Shown: in pieces, positions 8,068 through 14,625 of the stretch
Position numbering within the stretch: position 1 is the first letter of the stretch
Layout: the number at the start of each line of letters is the position of its first letter
Assembly (NCBI GenBank): GCA_964450355.1
Contig: CAYVDH010000052.1
Location: 1-19,912, forward strand
Length of the DNA: 19,912 nucleotides
Source: CAYVDH01 sp964450355
GTDB taxonomy: Bacteria > Bacteroidota > Bacteroidia > NS11-12g > UBA955
Direction: 5' to 3'
Notes under the pieces: model-generated
Seen by the model: the letters and a program-made list of their open reading frames with translations, nothing else
What the model was told of the DNA's origin: nothing
Database searches by the model: none
Made by a program: the position numbers and the translations under genes

Positions 8068-9632
8068 TTGATGAGGTATAAAAGTTTAAGGTTGATGCCG
8101 TATTGAAATGGCAATTCTCTTACTCCATTTCCTTTTGCTTGTATGGAGTTCATGTGGAATTGACCGCTAATTGAAGGTTGAATAATCAATGATTTGCTGA
8201 GTAATGATTGAGTGCCTATTTGAAATTGCGAAGATAAATTAAGTGTTTTATATTTTATCGAGTTGTTTTGTATTGTTTGCAAATAATAAGGACTTAAATA
8301 GCCTGTGGTGTTGCTACTTAACGTGTAATTGATTTGAGTGCCTAATCCAATCAACAATTGGTGTTTGTTAGTTAAACTGAATTTTCTGGAATAATTCAGA
8401 GGGATATTTATCTGTTTAAAAGTAGTGACATGAGTTTCGTTTACATTCACATCTCTAGGATTGATAAAGAAATATCCAATGATGTTGCCATTAGGGTCTT
8501 TAACTGGGATGGTGTCGTATTTGGTGTATTTAAAATCGTATTTTGATGAATAACTGAATTGAGTATAATTAATTCCAGTTTGCCATTGCGATTTTTTTGT
8601 TGCCAATGCCACACTTAATCCATTGGTCATTTGTAAGAATGGTTTATCTGCTTTGTTCCTTATTTCGTTGTATTTGCTGTTGTTTGTTTTTGGGAGAATT
8701 CTGTTACTGATGCCAATTTCTGTATTGGTTCCTACAAATAATCCAATTGGAAATTTGTTTTTCATTTTTGTACTGTCTTTTACCCACATTATTTTAGGGA
8801 CATTAACTAGTACCCAATCAGACAATGGTTGTATTCCTTTAGTAGAAATTGGTTTAAGTATGGAATAAATAGTTTTAGCTGTCAATTCAAAATCATCGGT
8901 AGTGTTTGAGTTGTTATAAACTATTGATGCAACAGGATTTTGAACTTTTTCATTTTTTCGTATTTGAGGTTTATGAATTTCATTTTTTGAAGGTACAATG
9001 TCTCCCAAAGTAGAATTGTTAAAGGAGTTATTGCCTTGTTGTTTATTTGAATAGGAAGGTTTTGTGATTTCCTTAGAAGTATTGGTGTTTTCAATGTTGT
9101 TTTCAGTTTTGACTTCTGAATTGTTTTGAATTGAATTTTGAGTTTGATTTTCAACACTTGAATTCTGTTGAACCTCATTTGTTTCATTAGAAACAGCATT
9201 AGGAGTTTCTTTTTTGCTCACGTTGTCATTTGTTAGATAGATGCCAGCACCTATAATAAAAAGCAAAATGAATGAATTAAGCCAAATCCACCAAACTAAT
9301 TTTTCCCTTTTCTTTTTTTGAAGTTTGTTTTTAGTCGATTGCCAATCGGATTCAGTCACTTGTAATTCAAAGTTGCCAAATAAATCGGAGGCATTTAAAT
9401 CCTTAGGCGTTTTGTTTTCTTGATTAAGAAATTGTTCTAATTTGTTTTTAGTAAGCCTCCAATCCTCATCAGAAACTGGCAATTCAAAATCATCGAATAA
9501 TTTTTGTTCATTGGAACTTGGCACATTCAATTGGTCCTTGATTTCAGAGAATTCAGCATTTTGCACAGGCAACTGAAAATGCTTGAATTTTTGATTGAAT
9601 AGTTGGTCAATATGAATGCGTAATTTTTTCAC
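8064..9632 (-). CDS. Trans-envelope anti-sigma factor: cytoplasmic repeats, one TM helix, periplasmic linker, outer-membrane beta-barrel
   Basis: The 522-residue product has a cytoplasmic N-terminal part (1-112) with three copies of a 17-residue motif. A single transmembrane helix follows (about 113-133, flanked by KKKREK). Next is an Asn-, Gln- and Ser-rich disordered linker (about 135-225), long enough to cross the periplasm. The C-terminal part (about 290-522) has amphipathic strands and the FVGTNTEIGI and IGLGTQINYT patterns typical of small outer-membrane barrels, ending LKLLYLIK. It lies 5 nt after an ECF sigma gene and overlaps the following T9SS gene by ATGA. This layout matches the dual membrane-spanning anti-sigma (Dma) proteins that I recall being described in Bacteroides thetaiotaomicron. 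The inference is that it holds the sigma factor and senses the outer membrane directly. No zinc-binding anti-sigma motif is seen. The main alternative is a non-regulatory barrel protein. Confidence 0.75.
   Translation of the reverse strand: MKKLRIHIDQLFNQKFKHFQLPVQNAEFSEIKDQLNVPSSNEQKLFDDFELPVSDEDWRLTKNKLEQFLNQENKTPKDLNASDLFGNFELQVTESDWQSTKNKLQKKKREKLVWWIWLNSFILLFIIGAGIYLTNDNVSKKETPNAVSNETNEVQQNSSVENQTQNSIQNNSEVKTENNIENTNTSKEITKPSYSNKQQGNNSFNNSTLGDIVPSKNEIHKPQIRKNEKVQNPVASIVYNNSNTTDDFELTAKTIYSILKPISTKGIQPLSDWVLVNVPKIMWVKDSTKMKNKFPIGLFVGTNTEIGISNRILPKTNNSKYNEIRNKADKPFLQMTNGLSVALATKKSQWQTGINYTQFSYSSKYDFKYTKYDTIPVKDPNGNIIGYFFINPRDVNVNETHVTTFKQINIPLNYSRKFSLTNKHQLLIGLGTQINYTLSSNTTGYLSPYYLQTIQNNSIKYKTLNLSSQFQIGTQSLLSKSLIIQPSISGQFHMNSIQAKGNGVRELPFQYGINLKLLYLIK
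9321..9578 (-). repeat. Three-copy 17-residue repeat in the anti-sigma N-terminal region
   Basis: Residues 19-35, 49-65 and 88-104 of the anti-sigma protein align without gaps. Shared positions are Phe, Gln/Glu, Leu, (Pro), Val, then an aromatic residue at position 10, Lys at position 14 and Leu at position 17. Copies 2 and 3 also share Asp-Trp and TKNKL. DNA spans are 9528-9578, 9438-9488 and 9321-9371. The spacing between copies is 30 and 39 residues. Confidence 0.75.
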
Positions 9633-9637
9633 TGGTT

Positions 9638-10189
9638 TTACGAGAGCGTTTCTTTTATTTTATTGATTTCTGTTTTAAGAAAAGCCCTAGCTCTATTTAA
9701 TTGCGATTTGCTGGTTCCTTCGCTTATGTTCAATGTGTTTGCAATTTCTTTATGAGATAATCCATCAATGGCGTACATATTAAATATCATTTTGTAGCCA
9801 TTAGGCATGTTGTCTATCAGTTCTAATAGCTGTGTTTGGTTCAGTTCGGGAGCTTCTATGTAATCCTCGTCCGATAGGTTGTCGGTAGTAAGATGGTTAT
9901 CGTCAGAGACAAACTGAATTTTATTTAATTTTTTTAGCATGTCTATAGCGGTATTCATCATTATTCGAGTAATCCAAGTGTTAAAACTGCTTCGTCCTTC
10001 GTATTTATGTAGGTTAGTAAACACTTTCACAAAACCATCTTGCATGGCATCGCGGGCATCGTCAATAGAACTTAGGTATCTACGGCATATTCCCAACATT
10101 TTTGGGGCATAGAGTTTAAAAAGCTTTTCTTGAGCCCAAGCCTTGTTTTCTCTACATTGCAGTATGATATCGTCTATTTGGTTTGACAC
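9638..10189 (-). CDS. ECF-type RNA polymerase sigma factor
   Basis: This is a 183-residue sigma-70 family factor with only regions 2 and 4, the ECF layout. Region 2 covers about 22-90 and includes DDARDAMQDGFVKVF and the promoter-melting segment FNTWITRIMMNTAIDMLKK. An acidic linker (95-115) follows. Region 4 covers about 120-175, with a helix-turn-helix at LSHKEIANTLNISEGTSKSQLNRAR that recognises the -35 element. The start is GTG at 10187-10189; the next in-frame start would remove part of the N-terminal helix. The gene is first in the operon with the trans-envelope anti-sigma protein 5 nt downstream, so its activity is expected to be held back by that partner until an envelope cue arrives. 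Its regulon cannot be read from this window. Confidence 0.92.
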   Translation of the reverse strand: MSNQIDDIILQCRENKAWAQEKLFKLYAPKMLGICRRYLSSIDDARDAMQDGFVKVFTNLHKYEGRSSFNTWITRIMMNTAIDMLKKLNKIQFVSDDNHLTTDNLSDEDYIEAPELNQTQLLELIDNMPNGYKMIFNMYAIDGLSHKEIANTLNISEGTSKSQLNRARAFLKTEINKIKETLS

Positions 10190-10221
10190 AATATTAAGCT
10201 GTTTTTACCTTCTTAGTCTGT

Positions 10222-10229
10222 CAAAAATA
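10222..10229 (-). promoter_or_regulatory. Possible -7 promoter box for the sigma/anti-sigma operon
   Basis: On the minus strand the site reads TATTTTTG, a match to TAnnTTTG, 32 nt upstream of the sigma factor GTG. No TTG was found 17-23 bases further upstream, so it could be a weak promoter or chance in AT-rich DNA. The rest of the 240-nt gap (10190-10429) shows no RNA gene, riboswitch or hairpin that I can support. Confidence 0.35.
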
Positions 10230-10396
10230 ACAAAGGTTGCATGAGTATAAAAATATTTCTTTTTTTATTGAAATCATTAGGGCAGCATCTCCTCACCCTT
10301 TTGATGTCTTCCGATTCAAGTAATTGTTTTATTTAATTCTCCTTTTTTTGCTTTTAGTATTCTATCGTTTTTTGCTATTTTGTGTTGCTATGCCTT

Positions 10397-10425
10397 TTGC
10401 CAATTCTGTAATTTCAATACATTTG
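10397..10425 (+). promoter_or_regulatory. Promoter of the aminotransferase gene, predicted leaderless
   Basis: TTG at 10397-10399 (within TTTTG) and TACATTTG at 10418-10425 are 18 bases apart, an exact -33/-7 pair. The ATG at 10430 begins 4 bases after the box, where transcription normally starts, so the mRNA may have essentially no leader. Confidence 0.6.
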
Positions 10426-10429
10426 TAGA

Positions 10430-11692
10430 ATGGATAAAAGAGCTTTCTTAAAATCTACTGCTGTACTTGGCTTATCATTTTCCTCGACAAAACTGGCTTG
10501 GGGCACTAAAAAACCCACTATAAAACCTCATGCCGATTACCCCAACGATGAGGCATTTTGGAAAGCCATTAGAGCCAATTACCAATTGAACTCCTCGTAC
10601 ATCAACCTTGAAAACGGATATTACTGCATTCAGCCTCAAGAGGTATTAAATGCCTACATGAACCACATTAAAGATGTGAACGAACAAGGGGCTTATTACA
10701 TGCGTACTGTGCAATTCGATAACAAAAAAAAGGTAAGCAAGGCGCTGTCTGAACTGGCCGGTTGCCAAGCCGATGAACTCATCATTACTCGCAATACCAC
10801 CGAATCTTTAGACATGATTATTGCAGGTTATCCTTGGCAACAAGGCGATGAAGCCATCATGGCTAATCAGGATTATGGCGCCATGTTAGACATGTTCAAT
10901 CAAGTAAGCAAAAGGCATGGCATAGTCAACAAAATAATAGACATTCCATTGCACCCTAAAAGCGATGATGACATAGTGAAATTATATGAAGATGCCATCA
11001 CAGAGAAAACCAAACTCATCATGGTGTGCCACATGATAAACATTACCGGTCAGGTATTGCCGATAAAAAAAATCATAGACATGGCTCATAGAAAACATGT
11101 AGAAGTGATGGTGGACGGTGCCCATGCTTTTGCCCATTTAGACTTTAAATTATCGGATTTAAATTGCGATTACTATGGGTGTAGCTTGCACAAATGGCTG
11201 AGTGTTCCATTGGGTGCTGGTTTTTTGTATGTCAATAAAAAACACATTCATAAAATATGGCCTTTGCTTGCGGAAACCAACCTAGACAGCAATGACATAG
11301 CTAGGTTAAATCACACTGGCACTATCCCTGTGCATACGGACTTGAGCATATTGGATGCCATAGAGTTTTACAATAAAATAGGAGCTAAACGAAAAGAGTA
11401 TCGCTTGAGGTATTTGCAAGAATATTGGACCAAACCTCTGAGAGAAATAGACAACATCATCATCAACACTCCTGCGGAATCGCAGAGAGCATGCGGCATA
11501 GCCAATGTAGGAATCAAAGGCATAAGTCCAGCTGAATTAGCAGAAAAATTGTTTAAGAATTACAACATTTACACTGTAGCCATAGATGGAAAGGGTGTAA
11601 AAGGATGCCGCATCACACCAAATGTATATACCAGTACTGAAGAGTTGGATGCATTAATAAAAGCGCTTAAAGAGTTGGCTGGTGGGAAATGA
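10430..11692 (+). CDS. PLP-dependent class V aminotransferase-fold enzyme with Tat-like leader
   Basis: This 420-residue enzyme belongs to the class V fold of cysteine desulfurases, kynureninases and isopenicillin N epimerases. RNTTESLDM (121-129) fits the PLP-phosphate-binding segment. VDGAHA (228-233) supplies the Asp (D229) that contacts the pyridine nitrogen. SLHKWL (252-257) contains the Schiff-base Lys (K255). The N terminus KRAFLKSTAVLGLSF looks like a Tat signal in which the usual Arg pair is Lys-Arg, followed by a hydrophobic stretch, so export to the periplasm is possible. The substrate is unknown; relatives are often labelled isopenicillin N epimerase without proof. The gene stands alone, divergent from the sigma operon and convergent with the response regulator gene (12 nt gap). 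Its DNA is richer in G+C than its neighbours, which hints at a different history. Confidence 0.87.
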   Translation: MDKRAFLKSTAVLGLSFSSTKLAWGTKKPTIKPHADYPNDEAFWKAIRANYQLNSSYINLENGYYCIQPQEVLNAYMNHIKDVNEQGAYYMRTVQFDNKKKVSKALSELAGCQADELIITRNTTESLDMIIAGYPWQQGDEAIMANQDYGAMLDMFNQVSKRHGIVNKIIDIPLHPKSDDDIVKLYEDAITEKTKLIMVCHMINITGQVLPIKKIIDMAHRKHVEVMVDGAHAFAHLDFKLSDLNCDYYGCSLHKWLSVPLGAGFLYVNKKHIHKIWPLLAETNLDSNDIARLNHTGTIPVHTDLSILDAIEFYNKIGAKRKEYRLRYLQEYWTKPLREIDNIIINTPAESQRACGIANVGIKGISPAELAEKLFKNYNIYTVAIDGKGVKGCRITPNVYTSTEELDALIKALKELAGGK

Positions 11693-11704
11693 AAGAAATA
11701 CGGT

Positions 11705-12367
11705 TTAAGGTATATAAATGCCATGTCTTATAGCAAACATAACTATTCCTAATGAAGTGTCGGTATTTATTTTATTCATGATGTGTTTTTTATGGGTATT
11801 AATAGTGCTTTCAGCGAGACACAATTTATCTGCAATTTCTTTGGTGGTTAATTGATCTGCCAACAATTTCATTATTTCCTTTTCTCTATCCGTGATGAAC
11901 TGTTGGATAACTATATCATCATTTTTTTGACTGAATAAATAATTAATCCATTTATCTTTAACATCTTGGGTTAAATATTGACTTCCTTCTAAAATAAGAT
12001 TTATTGCTTTTTTAATTTCATTTTCATCCGTATTTTTATGAATAAAACCATTGACACCCAGATTCAATAAATTAACAACCACTCTTTTGCTTTCAACTCC
12101 TGTTAATATAATGATTTTTACTTCTTTGAAATTGGATTTAATGAATTTAGCAACCTCTTCACCATCAAGAATTGGCATGCACAAATCTAAAAATACAATA
12201 TCATAAATTACATCTTTAAATTTTAAAATTGCGACTTCACCATTTTCAGCTTCATCAATTATACCAAAACCTCCTAATTTAAATAAAACATCGATAACAG
12301 CTTTCCTGTACAATGGGTGGTCATCAACTACAAGTGTATTTAATTTTTTTATTTCATTAGAGGACAT
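11705..12367 (-). CDS. NarL/FixJ-type response regulator (orphan)
   Basis: This two-domain DNA-binding regulator is 220 residues from the chosen ATG at 12367; numbering here is from that start. The receiver domain (about 9-125) has the acidic pair D15-D16, the phosphoacceptor D61 in FLDLCMP, T89 in ILTG and K111 in FIHK, so it is intact and should be phosphorylated. The LuxR-type helix-turn-helix (about 157-217) contains TDREKEIMKLLADQLTTKEIA and ESTINTHKKHIMNKI. A TTG at 12374-12376 would add only three residues (M/L-F-F). No histidine kinase is encoded in the window, so its partner lies elsewhere. It is 58 nt downstream of the short T9SS-targeted gene on the same strand and could be read through from it. 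A weak TATTTTTC box lies upstream but is not a full promoter match. Confidence 0.9.
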   Translation of the reverse strand: MSSNEIKKLNTLVVDDHPLYRKAVIDVLFKLGGFGIIDEAENGEVAILKFKDVIYDIVFLDLCMPILDGEEVAKFIKSNFKEVKIIILTGVESKRVVVNLLNLGVNGFIHKNTDENEIKKAINLILEGSQYLTQDVKDKWINYLFSQKNDDIVIQQFITDREKEIMKLLADQLTTKEIADKLCLAESTINTHKKHIMNKINTDTSLGIVMFAIRHGIYIP

Positions 12368-12425
12368 AAAAAACAAAAGAAAAATACATTACTTCAATTT
12401 CAGTTTAATTAAAACATGTAAATAA

Positions 12426-13202
12426 TTACAGCTTAACCAATGTCTTTGATGTAATTTCAATTCCATTATAGATGATTTTATAATGGTACACACCATTATT
12501 CAGAGTAGAAATATCAATTTCTTGTAAGTTGTTGATACTGTCTTGATTTAACACTTCTTTACCTAGCATATCTATAATTTTTAATGAACAACCACTTAAA
12601 GTCAAATTTTGAATAAAAATAAGATTGTTAGCAGGGTTTGGAAAAACAGAGCAATTAATATCATTGTTTACTAAATTAACTGAACTATTCAATTGTACTT
12701 CTCCAGTTTTTAAACAACTGTTTGCATCGTTTTGATATGCATAACTTCCACAAAATTCACCCATGTAACTGAATAGATACAACCATGCACAATATTCAAT
12801 ATTACCTCTTTTAAGTTTAATTCCTAAGTATTTTCCACTCGAATTAAGTTCAGATTTTTGAATGACAAAACCGTAACCATTAGAAGAATATACCCATAAA
12901 CCTGCCAAATTCATGTCTATATTTTTCCCATAAGTGATAGGTGTAGGGTCTTGTTGTGAATTAACTTTTAACAGCGTATGATTAGTAGCACTTGAATAAG
13001 CTAATTCTATTTGTATTTCATTTGCATTAGTAGGAAGAGATAATTTTACATCCCATAATCCATCCTTGTCAATATCAATGTTTGTGGTGTTGGTGAAAAT
13101 TTGTGTTGTGTCAAAATTGCTAATAATAGTTGCATTTAAATTGCTACTGAATAATGTAAATAAAATTACAGCAAATACGGTTTGTAAATTAAATTTTTTC
13201 AT
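12426..13202 (-). CDS. Short T9SS-secreted protein with possible calcium loop
   Basis: This is a 258-residue secreted protein. The signal peptide is residues 1-24 (cut near LNA). The C-terminal T9SS type A sorting domain spans about 184-258 and contains VFPNPANN (186-193), IIDMLGKEV and the common DISTLNNGVYHYKI pattern. Near the N terminus of the mature part, DIDKDGLWD (43-51) resembles a calcium-binding dockerin or FG-GAP-like loop. The middle, about 60-175, is a beta-rich domain with five Cys residues in all (C138, C151, C163 here; C184 and C205 in the tail), which may form disulfides. No enzyme motif is seen. The gene lies 8 nt after the Tyr-rich exported protein gene, so the two are very likely cotranscribed and may act together at the cell surface. 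Binding or adhesion is a guess only. Confidence 0.82.
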   Translation of the reverse strand: MKKFNLQTVFAVILFTLFSSNLNATIISNFDTTQIFTNTTNIDIDKDGLWDVKLSLPTNANEIQIELAYSSATNHTLLKVNSQQDPTPITYGKNIDMNLAGLWVYSSNGYGFVIQKSELNSSGKYLGIKLKRGNIEYCAWLYLFSYMGEFCGSYAYQNDANSCLKTGEVQLNSSVNLVNNDINCSVFPNPANNLIFIQNLTLSGCSLKIIDMLGKEVLNQDSINNLQEIDISTLNNGVYHYKIIYNGIEITSKTLVKL

Positions 13203-13210
13203 ATATTTTT

Positions 13211-14578
13211 TTATTGATGAGTTACATAATCTATTCTTCTTCTAATTGAGCTATCAGGATAACGCAAGATGCTGTAATATAAAAATCTTCTTCTTTTGTT
13301 ATAACTTTTATAGTATGGTCTTGCATCATTCCCTTCATAATAGTAATTGTAAGACATTTCGTAATAAGTTGTATTTAATGGATTGCGGTACATGATGTAA
13401 TCACCATCTCCTGTAAATCTTCTGCATACTGGTTTATCATCACCAAAATCCATAATTTGCCATGTGTCCATAAATACACCATTATCCCACATGGAACTTA
13501 AATGGGGTGTATTTTGGAATTTTTTAGACAAATACAATCTTTTTGCTCCAATTTTACCTTCCTCTAATTGACATAATTTATGGCTGTAATAATCTAACCA
13601 TTGTGGATACGAATAAGACATTGCCATTGGATTTTTGGTTAATGTGGTTTTCAATAGATAAGCCTTTTCCCAATGAGGCATGAATGTGTTTTTATTGTTG
13701 TTTTTGTATTTATTAGAATACCAAATTAACATTTGATTTTGACTATCTGGTTCAAAGATGTCTTTATAATATTGTACTGTGTAATAGCACTCTTCTCTGG
13801 TGATTGTTATTCTTCTGAACATGTTGTATCTCATGTCTTTTCCTTTCACTGCAATTCTATCCATATCTTCTTTTAATATATCATATACCGAAGCTAACCT
13901 GAATTTAAACATGTTCCATTGGCAATCATCAAACTGGCCATATTCAGAAGGGTAAAATTCACCATAACTACTTTTAAGTGGATCATCTTTACATTCACAA
14001 AAACTTCGATAACCACGTGGGTATTTGCTTATTCCTTCGCCAGTTTCAAAATTAATGGATTGTTCCCATGCGGTATCATAAAACACCACTATTGGTTTTA
14101 AATAATATAAATCTAAAGATTTTCCAATTTCTAAATTACCAAAACGGGTATTTTTGGCTATTTCTTTTGGTATGGAAAAATACTCTTTTTTAATGTACAC
14201 TGAGTCTGGCTTTCTCTTTTTTAGTTTTTCTGCAACATCTGGTCTTTTATCAAATTCTAGTTCATCAAAATGTTTTAAAATGCTAGTCATACTATCATAA
14301 TATTTGTAAAAAGGGTCAGTATTTACTTTGACAAAGCCTTTTTCACCCCAATCTAAAAAATTACTAATAAACAGTTTAAATCGAATTTTGTCAAACTCAA
14401 TTTCTTCCCTTTCAGTGATGGTTGAATCCTTCCTTTTGTTTTGGTAATAATGAAATTCTTCTATTATAGAATCTCTTATTTTATCATATTTTGCATAACA
14501 ATTATTATAGTCAACTTGAGCTATACATTGTGTTGTAAAAATATGAATACTAACAATATAAAAAAGTTTTTTCAACAT
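13211..14578 (-). CDS. Exported Tyr-rich protein of unknown function
   Basis: This 455-residue protein has a Sec signal peptide (Lys-Lys at 3-4, hydrophobic core to residue 14, probable cut after IAQ at 21). It has no T9SS tail, no lipobox and no domain I recognise. The composition is unusual: many Tyr, Arg and Lys residues, with runs such as TTYYEMSYNYYYEGN near the C terminus and a very basic end (KRRRFLYYSILRYPDSS, then RRRIDY). Several Cys residues near 195-220 (CECKDD and DDCQW) could form disulfides. A good promoter lies just upstream, inside the end of the patatin gene, with about a 12-nt leader. It therefore may be transcribed separately from the patatin pair. The short T9SS-targeted gene follows after 8 nt. 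The sequence suggests a periplasmic or surface-exposed protein; its activity is unknown. Confidence 0.72.
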   Translation of the reverse strand: MLKKLFYIVSIHIFTTQCIAQVDYNNCYAKYDKIRDSIIEEFHYYQNKRKDSTITEREEIEFDKIRFKLFISNFLDWGEKGFVKVNTDPFYKYYDSMTSILKHFDELEFDKRPDVAEKLKKRKPDSVYIKKEYFSIPKEIAKNTRFGNLEIGKSLDLYYLKPIVVFYDTAWEQSINFETGEGISKYPRGYRSFCECKDDPLKSSYGEFYPSEYGQFDDCQWNMFKFRLASVYDILKEDMDRIAVKGKDMRYNMFRRITITREECYYTVQYYKDIFEPDSQNQMLIWYSNKYKNNNKNTFMPHWEKAYLLKTTLTKNPMAMSYSYPQWLDYYSHKLCQLEEGKIGAKRLYLSKKFQNTPHLSSMWDNGVFMDTWQIMDFGDDKPVCRRFTGDGDYIMYRNPLNTTYYEMSYNYYYEGNDARPYYKSYNKRRRFLYYSILRYPDSSIRRRIDYVTHQ

Positions 14579-14594
14579 TTCTAAATTTACTTTT

Positions 14595-14625
14595 CAAATG
14601 TAATAATTTAATTCTATATATTCAA
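14595..14625 (-). promoter_or_regulatory. Internal promoter ahead of the Tyr-rich exported protein gene
   Basis: On the minus strand, TTG (14623-14625) and TACATTTG (14595-14602) are separated by 20 bases, a full match to the Bacteroidota -33/-7 pair. The -33 element lies in the last codons of the patatin gene, and the box lies in the 35-nt gap. The ATG of the next gene starts 16 nt downstream of the box. Confidence 0.6.

Noticed and set aside
8921..9199. Minus-strand 92-codon frame within the anti-sigma linker region
   Set aside because: It is a Lys-rich reading of the same low-complexity DNA in another frame; the barrel protein frame continues through with sense.
10190..10429. Small RNA or riboswitch in the divergent gap
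   Set aside because: Apart from the promoter boxes I found no convincing stem-loop or known motif by eye.
11693..11704. Bidirectional terminator between the convergent aminotransferase and response regulator genes
   Set aside because: The gap is 12 nt and no inverted repeat with a T run was found there.
12368..12376. TTG start for the response regulator
   Set aside because: It adds only three residues before a good ATG, so the ATG at 12367 is preferred.
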